Positions 22,345 to 32,252 of a DNA stretch of 64,000 nt are shown in pieces. The position numbers and the translations under genes are program-made. The notes beneath the pieces are model-generated. The model saw only the letters and a program-made list of their open reading frames with translations. It had not been told where the DNA came from and ran no database searches. The stretch is from Stagonosporopsis chrysanthemi (taxonomy: Eukaryota > Ascomycota > Dothideomycetes > Pleosporales > Didymellaceae), in NCBI GenBank assembly GCA_022560025.1, contig JAFISE010000039.1:1-64000 (forward strand), given 5' to 3'. The number at the start of each line of letters is the position of its first letter. Position 1 is the first letter of the stretch.

Positions 22345-23220
22345 TCAACACTGCTTCTGCGCCTCCAGCTTCTGTTCCTCTTCCTTTTCAATAGCATCAA
22401 CAACGAATGCACCACCCAGCAGAATCGCCGGCTCATCAATGCTGTGATGCTCATAACTCAGCGTCCCCACGCCACCAGCCTCCAGAATCAAACTCGGATT
22501 ATCCTCCAACTTCTTCCCAATCCACCTCGCTGCAAACGCCCGCAGAATATGCCCATGCGCCACAATAAGCACATCGTTCGGCTTCCCATCCTTCCCAAAC
22601 CTGCCCTTGTGGTACTTCTCCCTCAACTCACGAATCAGCTCGTCCAGCCTCCTCGTCACGTCCTCAGGGCTCTCGCCGCCCTCACACCCATCGCGCCAGA
22701 TGTCCCAGTCGGCATTCAAACCGCGCTCCTCGCGCAGTGCACGCACCTCAGCGCTCTTGATCCCCTCGTAGTCGCCGTAGTCCCACTCGCGCACGCGGTC
22801 GGTGATCTCGACGGACGCGTTGGTGCGCACGTCGAGGGTGCGGGTGGGTTCCGCGTCGGACTGTGCAGGGTGCGAGGCCCAGGGGTAGCGGTCGCGGCAG
22901 CCGAGGTCGAGGAGCTCGAGAGTGCGCTGGGCACGGGTGCGGGGGGAGACGTAGCTGGAGCGTATGGTGTTAGGTGGTTGGTTTGCGTAGGATGTGGAGG
23001 GGACGGCTTACATGTGTGCTAGGTTACTGGGTACGATCAGGCGGTCATCGCCCACAAGCGCTTTTCCTGTGGCGCGTACGCGTTTCTCGCCGTTTTCGGT
23101 CAGTGGGATGTCCGATGTGCCTGTGTGTCGACCATTGAGGGACCATTCTGTTTCGCCGTGGCGGATGATAAAGACGCGTGGGTCGGGCATGGTGGGGTTG
23201 GTCTGAGTTGGAGGGGTCAA
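22345..23220 (-). CDS. SHB17: Histidine phosphatase, sedoheptulose-1,7-bisphosphatase-like
   Basis: Exons 23012-23220 and 22345-22954 with a 57-nt intron (22955-23011; donor GTAAGC, branch CCTAACA, acceptor CTCCAG) give 272 aa, close to yeast Shb17. The phosphohistidine motif RHGE is at residues 20-23. VSPRTRAQRT follows right after the splice, and the second catalytic block is AHGHILRAFAARW. The E-W-D-Y-G-D-Y-E-G segment is typical of this branch. Shb17 hydrolyses sedoheptulose-1,7-bisphosphate and feeds ribose-5-phosphate synthesis without NADPH production. An alternative start is Met11 (MPDPRVFII). Other phosphoglycerate-mutase-like phosphatases remain possible. Confidence 0.85.
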
Positions 23221-23699
23221 TTGGTGTGCGCGAAGGTGAGTTATGAGGCTGTTTTGCTCGGTATCAATGGAGTTAAGAGTCTGGAAATAAGCGGATGTGA
23301 CTACATCTTGATCTGTGGAAAGTGCGCCGGAGCTCCTATTAGATCCCCGTATGTATGACGTTACCTGGTTGGGGAGTTTAATAAACGGCGCGCAGCGGGG
23401 CAGCTCAAAGCTACCCCTGCCGAAGCGTAGTCAGCTTTGGTCAGCCTTCCAAGTATGCCAAGTGGGTCCCACGCGGTATCAAAAGGTAGCGTCGAAGAGT
23501 TTGGAACCAATGCATTCCAATTTGCTTTTCATTCTGACCGAGGGCACCCCAAGCTAAAGTACAAGATCATAACAAGACAAACCCACCCGCGCCATGCTCA
23601 CTATTTTCCGTGCAAAACGAAACGAGTCTTTCTCGCAAAAGCCATGGCCTCGTAGCGTGTGTCTCGCGCAGGTTTTCGTGGACAGCCCATAGGAAAGAC
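23221..23699. other. SHB17-like promoter and SUB2 3' flank
   Basis: 479 bp between two minus-strand genes. It holds the promoter of the phosphatase gene and the 3' UTR of the SUB2 gene. Only shadow frames; no RNA gene or repeat seen. Confidence 0.55.
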
Positions 23700-25550
23700 C
23701 TAGTTGTCCATGTAGGTGCTGGCGTCGACACCCTTCTCAGGGAACTCGGGAAGAGAGACCTCGAAACGCTCCTCAATCGACTTCAGCACGGCCTCGTCTT
23801 CGGGGCTGCTGATGAAGGAGATGCTGAGACCCTTAGTTCCGAAACGACCAGCACGACCGACACGGTGGAGGTAAGAGTCAGCCTTGTCGGGCATGTCGTA
23901 GTTGATGGCAACGTTGATGCGCTCAACATCGATACCACGACCGAAGATGTCGGTGGACACACAGATACGGGTCTGGAAGTCCTTGAACTCCTTGTAGCGC
24001 TTGATACTATTTTGAAGTTAGCTTAAAGACCTTGAACGTCGACATGCAAGTACTTACCGCTCGTCCTGACCGATACCGGAGTGAACTGCGGTACTAGGGA
24101 AGTTGCATTCGCGCAGGAGCTTGTCGAGCTCTGTGCATCGCAGAGTCGAGCGGACGAAGATGATGACCTGGTTGAACTCCAGCTCGTCGAGAAGGTCGTT
24201 GAGCTTCCTGTTCTTCTCACGCTCGTCGAGCTTCATGTAGTACTGCTGAAGACCGTGCAGAGTCAGCTTCTTCTCGTCGTCGACATAGATCTCCAGAGGG
24301 TTCTGCATGAACTTCTTGCAAGTCTCACGGATCTCCTTCGCCAGGGTAGCGGAGAACATCATCACCTGCTTGTGAGCGGGCGTCGCACGGAAGATGGCCT
24401 GCACATCGTTGCGCATATCTGCATGTTTGTCAGTTGTAATTGCGTATCGTGGCATGCTTTTACTGACCGGGCTGATCCAGCATCTTGTCGCACTCATCAA
24501 GGACGAAGTGCTTCAAGTTGGCAAGACGAAGGTGCCTGTCGCGGACAAGAGCGTTGATACGACCGGGCGTACCGACGATGATGTGAGGGTGGGTCTCCTT
24601 GTTGCTGAGAAGCTCGATGTCCTTCTGAACGGGCGTTCCACCGTAGAAGACACCGACCTTGACTTCGGGCAGGAACTTGGCGAAACGGTTGTACTCGTTC
24701 CTGATCTGGTAGGCAAGCTCGCGAGTGTGGCACATGACCAAGATCGTGGCGACACCGGGCTCGGGCTTCTCATCCATCTGCTGGAGGGTAGCAAGGACGA
24801 AGACGGCTGTCTTTCCAAGACCGGACTTGGCCTGGCAGAGAACATCGTTACCGAGAATGGCCTGGGGAATTGTGACTTGTTGGACTGTAGAGCACGAGGG
24901 CATGTCAGAAGGGATCTTAAAGCGGTCGCGACGAAGTAGCAAAGGGGAGCGTCCGTCCAACATGCGCAGTCGAAGTCCTTCACACGAGATAGCCTATAGC
25001 CTAGCCACACGCAGGCTACACAACCCATACACCTTCTCTTGTATGCCCTCCTAGAGCACTTTGTTTGCCACGCCCAGTTTCACATTCCAAACGAAGCACT
25101 GGCATAAGCCTGAAAGCTTGTCTGTGTAGCGGACCGATCTAATCGCGCCCAGATACAGCAGTCGACTGGTGGCTCGTGCACAGTGGAAGGAGACTGGGCC
25201 CCTCACTAGCTCGCTCGTGTGTAGACAAAACCATGGCCGCAGAAATGATGGCGCTTCGATGCGCAAGTGGACGGACGCTTTCAGGTGAAAGAAGGCTGAG
25301 GGGAATTATTAGACTAACCCTCGGAAGGATGTTCGAAGCCACAGTCCGTAATCGCTCGCACGAGCTCGTCCTTGAGAAGGAAGTCGCGGAAACCGGTCGA
25401 GTGGATGCCGACGTAGCTGCCCTTCTTGTCGCCAGCGGCCTCTCCAGCTGTGAGACCACCCTTAGCTGCGGCGGCGTTGCCGTTGGCGGGCGCCTCCGTT
25501 GGCTGAATCTCCTCGTCAGAGTAGTCGATGAGGTCCTCCTCGTGAGACAT
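23700..25550 (-). CDS. SUB2: DEAD-box ATPase SUB2/UAP56 (splicing and mRNA export)
   Basis: Four exons (25319-25550, 24468-24884, 24058-24418, 23700-24006) give 438 aa, the usual length. All splice phases fit. The acidic N-terminus MSHEEDLIDYSDEE, the Q-motif region FRDFLLKDELVRAI, Walker A AKSGLGKTAV, DECD box (DECDKML), SAT (MMFSATLAKEI), RGID and HRVGRAGR identify SUB2 specifically. It acts in spliceosome assembly and, with THO/Yra1, in mRNA export. Introns 2 and 3 are 49 and 51 nt, but intron 1 is 434 nt (24885-25318), the longest intron in the window. It shares a 457-bp divergent promoter region with RPR2. Confidence 0.97.
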
Positions 25551-26007
25551 GATGATTAGATATTGGTGGTCGTGGTGAAGTGAGGTTGAGATTTGGGGTT
25601 GCGCGCGTCGCAAACAAGGCTGCCGAACAATAAAGCGGCAGTTATGCGGTAAGAAAGGCTTCAGAGAGCAGGACCTGGAGAAGAGGATCAGTAAGCGATT
25701 CGCCGATACACGACGTGACGCGACTGTGAGGTTGGGCGATGTTGTGACTGTGGTAGCAGGTGAGGATGGGAAAGAGCGAGACGCAGGCAGCGGTGGGACC
25801 AAAGGCTCGGCGTGTCAAGCGCGCTAGCTGAGTTAGGCAGGTGCGTCCGTGCATAGGCGTCAAACCACAAAGCCGATGCGATGTCAATACCAGACAATAC
25901 TAAACGACTCTCACAAGAAGGGCATGGTAACAACCTGTCGAATCGGCAAAAAAAACTAAATGCATTTGTGCTCTTCACTTATGCAGTACTAGACTAAGAT
26001 TTGCACC
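25551..26007. other. Divergent promoter region, SUB2 / RPR2
   Basis: 457 bp separating the starts of two RNA-processing genes on opposite strands. No clear TATA box and no conserved RNA element seen. Shared or coordinated expression is possible but not shown. Confidence 0.5.
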
Positions 26008-26550
26008 ATGGCGAAGGACAAGCCCACCAAACCGAAAGGAATCCCAAATAAGCACCTGCACGCGCGGACTACCTTCCTTTACCAGGCTGCCTCTTACCTG
26101 ACCTTACACCCTTCCAACGAGAATAAAGAATCCGGGTCAGAGAAGACGGTACCTTCCGGGTCAGACCAGCCTCAACTGCTATCTTCTCTGGCCCTTCACC
26201 TGGGTTCCGACCTGCATACAGTCTCCAGGAAGGCCCAGCTCCGTCTATCGATTGACTTGAAACGCTCCATGTGCAAGAGCTGTAACGCGATCTTGGTGCC
26301 TGGGCGAACCGCAGTGCAGACGATTGAGAATCAAAGCAAGGGTGGGCGCAAGCCATGGGCTGACGTTCTGGTCGTAAGCTGTAAGCGCTGTGGTAGTAAG
26401 AGAAGGATGCCTGTGGGCGTGGAGAGGCAAGCAAAGAAACGCGATCGACTAGCTGCCTTGAAGACTGCAACGACAAGCGACATGGAAGGCATCGAATCGA
26501 CGACTTCTGCAGTTCACTCGGCCACAGAACAGAGTCACAGCCCAAGCTGA
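26008..26550 (+). CDS. RPR2: RNase P protein subunit, Rpr2/Rpp21 family
   Basis: A 180-aa single-exon protein. The N-terminal helix region (HARTTFLYQAASYLTL) and the pattern RSMCKSCNAILVPG then VVSCKRCGSKRRMPV match the Rpr2/Rpp21/Snm1 family. The zinc-ribbon ligands are Cys89, Cys92, Cys125 and Cys128. The family is a protein part of nuclear RNase P, which removes tRNA 5' leaders; Snm1 is the RNase MRP version. The insert at about residues 38-55 is low complexity. The tail beyond residue 140 is poorly conserved in appearance. Confidence 0.88.
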   Translation: MAKDKPTKPKGIPNKHLHARTTFLYQAASYLTLHPSNENKESGSEKTVPSGSDQPQLLSSLALHLGSDLHTVSRKAQLRLSIDLKRSMCKSCNAILVPGRTAVQTIENQSKGGRKPWADVLVVSCKRCGSKRRMPVGVERQAKKRDRLAALKTATTSDMEGIESTTSAVHSATEQSHSPS

Positions 26551-26889
26551 ACTGCTCGTGCCCGGTTTCGGCACCCTATCCATCCGCCTGGGTCATTATG
26601 TTGCAACCAGATGGCATGCATGCGGTGGCACATGTGGTCAATTTATGGCTATGTACCTATCTGTGTCACCATATGGTTTGATTGAATTATCAACGAAACC
26701 TCGAACACGAGAGTGCAGCCATGGTCGGTCATCAATCAAAAGTACCGAAGAGTGGTGAATAAACTGAATCCGCGATTGGCGTTGGATTGCATCGGTTTTT
26801 GCGAGCCCGCAAAGTAGTCACCATGGGGTGCCCCCACTGGCTCCGAACAAGAGCTGCGAGGCACTTCATCTGAGCTTCTTTATCCCAAA

Positions 26890-26925
26890 CCAGTCTGCAG
26901 CAAGCCAGTCTACAGCAAGCCAGTC
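26890..26925. repeat. 15-bp tandem repeat, 2.4 copies
   Basis: CCAGTCTGCAGCAAG, CCAGTCTACAGCAAG, then CCAGTC. One mismatch between the two full units. Confidence 0.85.
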
Positions 26926-27289
26926 AGCGCGATGAAGGCGAATGTTAGTACGGTCAATCGTCTGTGTAGAGATTAAGTTCAGATGAGCACTAGGGTTGCA
27001 TCGATGTAAGGTACCGGAAGCTGTATCAGATCGCTGGACTTCAAAGCTTAGAACCTGGCCAACAGAAGCTGTTCAATGCTGGTATGAATGGCTCGCAGGA
27101 TGCTTCTCGGTCCCCCTGTGGCTCCAGAACGCCATCATATCTCAGTCACACGAATGGAATCACGTCTATACTTTTTTCCTACTGATGTAAGAGATACGGC
27201 CTTCTCTGTGTCTTGCGTGAGAATAGAGCTGAATGTATCAGAGCGACATTGAATTATCAACAGCGGATTTACAGCGATCGCGCATGAAA

Positions 27290-27317
27290 ACACCGCACAT
27301 GAAGACATGTGCGGTGT
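27290..27317. repeat. Perfect 12-bp inverted repeat (hairpin)
   Basis: ACACCGCACATG, then a 4-nt spacer AAGA, then its exact reverse complement CATGTGCGGTGT. It lies about 190 bp upstream of the SGF11-like start codon. It is not followed by a T-run on the plus strand. It could be an RNA hairpin in a leader or a palindromic protein-binding site. Confidence 0.85.
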
Positions 27318-27508
27318 CTGGGTACAAATGTGCATTGTGCCACGTTAGGAGTGTGGGGTGCCACGGGTTACGGGTGCTTGCAGGGATGACGCGCTGGGAA
27401 GCTGCCCGAACAGGAGTTCGCTCCCGCGCAAGTGTTACACCCTCGACGTAGCCTGCAACGTCCCAACTGTCTGCTGCACTGCCAACATCGCCATTGCGAC
27501 CCAGCAGC

Positions 27509-28746
27509 ATGTCTGAGGACGCAGCCGCAGAGTCGGCGTCGGGCCTGCCCCCAGACACATTACCTGACATGGTAGGCTGAGACACCTGGAGAGCAAGAAG
27601 AGCTCCTTACTAAGCGCACGCGCATTGCAGATCCAGGACATCCTCGAGGACACGCTGTCGAACATTGTGCTCCAGACAGCGCTGTCATGTCACCGCGCCG
27701 AGAAGCTGCTCCGCATGCAGTCCGCGGCGACGCAGGCCGAGTCGATTGCCCTCGCCGCCCTCGAGCCCGCCTCCCAGAAAGCAGGTGCGACAAGCCAACC
27801 CGCAATCCCCGTCGCCGAAACGTCTGCTGCCGAGTATGAGAATGGCCGCGTCTTTCTCAAAGGCAACCCGCTGAAGACGACACCGGAGATCATATGTGCG
27901 CACTGCAAGCTGCCGCGGCTGATGCACCCGATCATGGGCATGGGCATGCAGAATCCCGATCTTACCAAGGAGTACTGCATGCTGTACCCGTGGGTGCAAC
28001 GGCCAGGCCACGATGTCTACGGCAACCCGTTTCCGACCGACATGGCCAAGTCGAAGAAGGAGCGTGAGCTCATCAAACAGCAGCAGAAGAACGCCGACAA
28101 GGAGAGCGTAGGCACACCAGGCTCGCAGGACACAGAAATGGCGGGCGATACCAAAGAGATCAAGCTCAACACCGGTGGCAAGCCTGCCTCTTACATACCG
28201 TGGCACACCTGCCCAAACTGCAAGCGTTCCTTGCTAATCACGCGCTTCGCACAGCACTTGGAAAAATGTCTTGGCATCTCAGGGCGCCAATCGAGCCGTA
28301 ACGCTATGGCCAAACTCGTTGGACACAACGGCACAGGCTCAGGTCTAGGCAACACACCCCTTGGGAGCCGTATGGGCACACCCAACCCCGGCTCGCAGGG
28401 CGACTCCAAAGTAAAGGCCAAGGGCATCAGTCCGATAAAGAAGCTTGCGCAGGCCGACGACGATGCGGACGAGCTCGGCGACGACACCCCGGAGCGCAAG
28501 AAGAAGAAAAAGAGCTCATACATCAAGAAGGCCGACCGCGAGAAGAACGGGAATTCCGGGAGCCTGAAAGTCAAACTGAAGACCGGAAGGCCTGAGGTCG
28601 AGCGCAAAGCCAGCGAGACGAGTGAGCGCAGCGAGGGCAAGCGGGAGAGAGACGGCGACGAGGGCGAAGAGCCGCGTAAGAAGAAGATCAAGCTCAGCCT
28701 CGGAGGGAAAGAACGGGCGAGTACGAGTGTCGAGCTCGCAGATTGA
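27509..28746 (+). CDS. SAGA-associated factor 11-like zinc-finger protein
   Basis: Exon 1 (27509-27571, MSEDAAAESASGLPPDTLPDM) and exon 2 (27631-28746), split by a 59-nt intron, give 392 aa. An N-terminal helix (IQDILEDTLSNIVLQTALSC) fits the Sgf11 helix that packs in the SAGA deubiquitinase module. A zinc finger near residue 215 (CPNCKRSLLITRFAQHLEKC, then LGISGRQSSRNA) is the Sgf11-type nucleosome-binding finger. A further Cys-rich segment near residue 110 (ICAHCKLPRL ... KEYCMLYP) is typical of the longer filamentous-fungal versions. The C-terminus is very Lys-rich with NLS-like KKKKK. It is much longer than yeast Sgf11 (99 aa), so symbol transfer is withheld. Confidence 0.8.
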
Positions 28747-29144
28747 CGTGTATCATACATGGGTGGCATCAACAGGCGTTTGGCATTTCAGGGGTGGGGA
28801 TACCATAACGGACAGGTGGTCGATACCGACCAGGGGCGTTTTTGTATCATGTCTTTTCTCGAAGCTGCTCAGCTCAGCATTTCTAGAGTGCTATACAAGA
28901 TATATGAGAACATGCCGATTTTGCGGAGTCTTTCCTGTTGTTGTAGCCCACAATGAACTTGTTCCAACACCACCACTGCCACAACCCTTTCGCCCTCCAG
29001 CATTAGCCCGCCCCGCAGCTGGCATTACGCATACCATCCTGTCCATACTGAGATCTCCGTAGTAGACAGCCTTGCGCGGAGAGTTCCACTAGCGTAAAAA
29101 GAGCGCCCTCGCACGCGGGCGAGGTTTACCGCACCCACGATCGC
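28747..29144. other. Intergenic, SGF11-like gene to tRNA
   Basis: About 400 bp with no gene. A short GC-rich hairpin (CCTCGC ... GCGAGG) lies near 29106-29123, close to the tRNA terminator. Confidence 0.5.
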
Positions 29145-29150
29145 AAAAAA
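29145..29150 (-). terminator. Pol III terminator (T6) of the tRNA gene
   Basis: Six consecutive T on the minus strand directly follow the discriminator base of the tRNA, the normal position for RNA polymerase III termination. Confidence 0.9.
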
Positions 29151-29286
29151 TGATTCGACCCAGACTTGAACTGGAGACCTTCAGTGATCCAACTGGAATG
29201 TTAGACTGACGTGATAACTGTTGATTGTTAGTGACTGAGCCGGTGTGATTCTAAGCGGCTTACGTACCCAACTACACCATCGAACC
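29151..29286 (-). tRNA. tRNA-Val(AAC) with two intervening sequences
   Basis: Read on the minus strand, GGTTCGA (29286-29280) pairs with TCGAATC plus discriminator A (29151). The D-arm starts GTGTAGTTGG. The anticodon stem TCAGT/ACTGA encloses CTAACA..C, giving anticodon AAC at 29202-29200. The T-arm is TCCAG-TTCAAGT-CTGGG. A 12-nt intron (29198-29187) sits after base 37, the canonical site, and contains GTT able to pair with the anticodon. A further 50-bp segment (29218-29267) interrupts the D-loop after G18-G19. Removing both leaves a 74-nt canonical tRNA. The A box (TGGTGTAGTTGG), B box (GTTCAAGTC) and T6 terminator are intact. Whether the extra segment is spliced out, or the gene is dead, cannot be told from sequence. 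Confidence 0.88.
29218..29267 (-). other. 50-bp D-loop insertion resembling a spliceosomal intron
   Basis: The insertion in the tRNA-Val gene starts GTACGTAAG, contains a CACTAAC branch-like motif 8 nt before its end, and ends CAACAG. These match the donors, branch sites and acceptors of protein-gene introns in this window, including the same GTACGT donor in the VMA4 second intron and in the proteasome alpha2 gene. A 5-bp stem AGCCG/CGGCT can form inside. Its exact excision restores AGTTGG-TTATCAC, a standard D-loop and stem. It lies just 3' of the A box. Confidence 0.75.
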
Positions 29287-30926
29287 AGTGTTACTTTGAT
29301 GAATTTTTGGCGGTTCTAGAAATTTATAATGTTATAAAATAACGTCTTGTCATTCCTACATGCTTCGTGGATGCCGCAACCCCAGCAGCGTATTGTGGTT
29401 GACAGCGAGTCAGTTACCAAGGCAGTGGGTCATTCCAGACAGCTGCTGTGGGTATTGCTTCGTGAGGGCTTCTTCGCTTGGCCCCCCTGACCGACTTTTC
29501 CACCGCGTTCGGAACATGGACTTTCTGTGTTGACCACCAGAATTGTCTATGGGAAGAACGTCTCCTTGTCTCATTGTATTCTGGCTTTTTGTCTGGAATG
29601 CGGGATCTTGCACATCTATGTGAGCTTTTGTGGTGGACGCCATGCACGGGTATGTGTACGGGAAGCTTTTTCACGCCAAGCAGCGACAGAGCAGATATTG
29701 TTCAATTCGAGGATGGCTATGAAGAGAATTGATGCTCCGTGTTCCGGTTGTGTGGCATTGGTTTGTGATGTCTGCTGCACCAATTGGAAGAGATCAATGC
29801 TGACGCAGAATCTTTGGCGCATTATGCAGTAGACTGTTGTTAATTATAGTATCCCCCGACCAAGTTGCTCTCACTCCTCTTCCACGTGAGAGTGGGTTGA
29901 TCCCTTGCGATGTCGCGCAGGAGGGTAAGATTTGCCCAAAATACACGTGCAGCAGAAGATATCGGACGCAAATGTCGACGTCATCGTCGCTGCGAAAGAC
30001 GCCTTTGCTGAGGAGTAGGGCGCGCCAATTGAATAACCACCAATCGTACCTGTCTATGTTCTCTTCACTCTTTGTGCGCCTTTGCCTTCTTCAGGTGCTT
30101 CTCCTGTTGCGCTATCTTGGCGTGCGCTTAAGGGGTTGGTACTAGTGATCTTGCTACTCAATTAAAGCATTCACAGTGACGGTGTTTTAATTTCTGGAGT
30201 TTTGGAATTGGTAGGGCTCGTTCCGACTGTACTACCCACCTTAGGGGACGAGGTTTGGAACAATGCTTCATATCACCAAAGAACCGCGAGTCTGGTACCA
30301 CCGGGGTCGATGAGACCTCCCAAAGTATCTTCTGTCTCACACGTCGTTTGCGATGCTGAAATGGCGCTGCTCAGGGCGAGACTATTGTTCGCGGTGTGGT
30401 CATGAGGTGCGGAGGAACACCTTAGTCGAGCAAGGAGTAGCCACCAGGCAGTCATCTTGTCGATTTTGGTAAAAGATAGGTGGTGCGCGTGAGCCACTAC
30501 CCACAATTACCGGAGATGCCAGAGTATTACTGAGATCGAGTAGAGACTAAGCCTCAGGTAATGCTGTTGATTGAATCGAAATCATCGTTCGTGTTGTAAC
30601 AAAGCTCCTTCACAGGCAGCTCTTCTTTGACTAATGCAAGAACACACAAGTGAGATTAGTTGTCTGTGTCTTGCCCAATCAGTGCATCAGCCCATGTATA
30701 TCCAATGTGCACAAAGGTTGTAATGCAGCTGTCATGGTAAGTGTATGGTAATTTGCACAGAAAGCCGCTAAATCTTCCAGTAATCTACAAGCTCCTCTAT
30801 CAAAAAGAACCTTGCCAGCACATGCGTGGTTTGCTGAAGGGTCATTACTCGCTCGACTGCATTGCCGCGTGTTTTCAGCTTGTGTCCGTATCGTGACGTG
30901 TGTTGCAATGTTCGAAAGACATTCGC
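29287..30926. other. 1.6-kb region without a gene
   Basis: Upstream of the tRNA and downstream of the V-ATPase subunit E gene. Only short, domain-free frames. A T/A-rich stretch (29300-29340) immediately precedes the tRNA on the minus strand, as is common for tRNA 5' flanks. Nothing else recognised. Confidence 0.5.
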
Positions 30927-31760
30927 TTAGTCGTGGAACTTCCTGTTCTCGTTCTCCCCGAAAAGTGTGACCCTGATGGAGGGCAGTGCATCAGACTCGA
31001 GCAGCCTCAGACGCTCCTCGAGAGTGTTGTTGATGTCGATGCGGCCGCCAGTACCGACGATGGAGGCACCACCAGATCTAGAAGCTGTCAGTATCCGTGC
31101 ACTACTTGTTGGTTGTTTGTGACGTACGACTCAGAAGGCAGCGGGTCGCTCTCGTCGATTGTGATGGCAACCTCCTTGTTGGTCTTGCTCTTGTACTCCT
31201 TCTGTGCCTCGTCGATGGCCTGCTTGGCTAGGTCGTTGTCTGCCTTCCTGACCTTGACCTGCAGCTTGTCCTCGTTCAGAGCGTAGGCACCTTCCAGGAT
31301 CAGATTCTTCAGGATGCCCTGGTACTTCTTCTTGTCCTTGGACACGTCGGCCAGCTTCTTCCCTGCATCCTCAAATAGGCGGTCGAGCAGCTCCTGGCGG
31401 GCGGACAGAATGCGTAATCTGCTCTTGTTCGAGACGGTCGAGCGTGTGATCTGCTGGGACATGCTGGCCTGCTTGAATTTCTTCTCGTACGACGAGTCGA
31501 TGGAGGCGGTCTCTTGGTGCACGAGCTTGGCCTTCTCAGCTGCAAAGTCCTCGTCGGCCCTCACGCGAATTTCTTCGGCCTTCTCCAAGGCCTCCTGGCG
31601 GATGAAGGCCGTCATCTTCTTCAACTCGCCGGCGACCTGCCATGGGAAAATCGGTTAGCTGGTGTTATTGACGTAGGTCTGCGGGGAGCAGCGCAGGCTG
31701 GTTGGCCGCGGGCGTAGGGCTGCCTACCTGGTCGTCGGAAAGGGCGTGTACTTGCGACAT
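30927..31760 (-). CDS. VMA4: V-type proton ATPase subunit E
   Basis: Three exons (31728-31760, 31128-31636, 30927-31077) give 230 aa, the standard length. The first exon encodes only MSQVHALSDDQ. Introns are 91 nt and 50 nt, the second with donor GTACGT and acceptor TTCTAG. Subunit E is the peripheral stalk of the V1 sector, pairing with subunit G to hold the catalytic head against rotation. Diagnostic segments are MTAFIRQEALEKAEEIRVRA, the long helix, SRLRILSARQELLDRLF and the C-terminal GGRIDINNTLEERLRLL. It acts on the cytosolic face of the vacuole and other acidic organelles. Confidence 0.95.
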
Positions 31761-32252
31761 GGCGGGCAGCTGTGTGGGGGCTCGACGGTGGGAGGTACAA
31801 TGCGAGGTGGTGCAGCGGCGGCACTAGAGGTCGTTGTTGATGGGAAGCTTGGAAGACTGATGTTGGAGCACGGAGCAGCTGCGATGATGCGCGCGGAGCG
31901 ACTGGCGCTGAAAGGGGCTAGGCCTCAGATTGACTGCGACCAGCGACACCATGGGATTGCATTGGTTTCGCATGCATACTAGCTGACCCTTCTTATACAC
32001 CAATATAAACTTTGTGCGTCCCCAACGTCTTCAGGACATTCCGAACATCTCCTCACGAGCGCTGTCTGCCTCCACGCCCGCAGCCTCCCACCTGACCCCT
32101 GCTCGGTTGGCCTGCTCCAGAACCATCAGCGTGACGTTGCCGTCACCGCCGAGCACCGCCGGCGCATACACACACCGCACTGCAAAGACACAGCATGTAC
32201 TCGCAGTCGAGGTAGCAGAGCCCGGCGCAGCGACTGCAATCCCCTTCCGAAC
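31761..32252. other. Divergent promoter region, VMA4 / NIPA-like
   Basis: 492 bp between two genes pointing away from each other. No motif stands out; no RNA gene seen. Confidence 0.5.

Larger units (their letters stand above)
26551..27508. other. Intergenic region with tandem repeat and hairpin
   Basis: 958 bp between RPR2 and the SGF11-like gene. It holds a 15-bp tandem repeat at 26890-26925 and a perfect 12-bp inverted repeat at 27290-27317. No gene is recognisable. Confidence 0.55.

Noticed and set aside
22444..23022. 192-codon plus-strand frame
   Set aside because: Exact antisense shadow of the SHB17-like coding exon, whose protein is clearly recognisable.
24394..24939. 181-codon plus-strand frame
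   Set aside because: Antisense of SUB2 exons; Leu/Val-rich composition mirrors the helicase codons.
29101..29123. GC-rich hairpin next to the tRNA as a possible separate ncRNA
   Set aside because: Only a 6-bp stem with a 6-nt loop and no promoter elements of its own; too weak to call.
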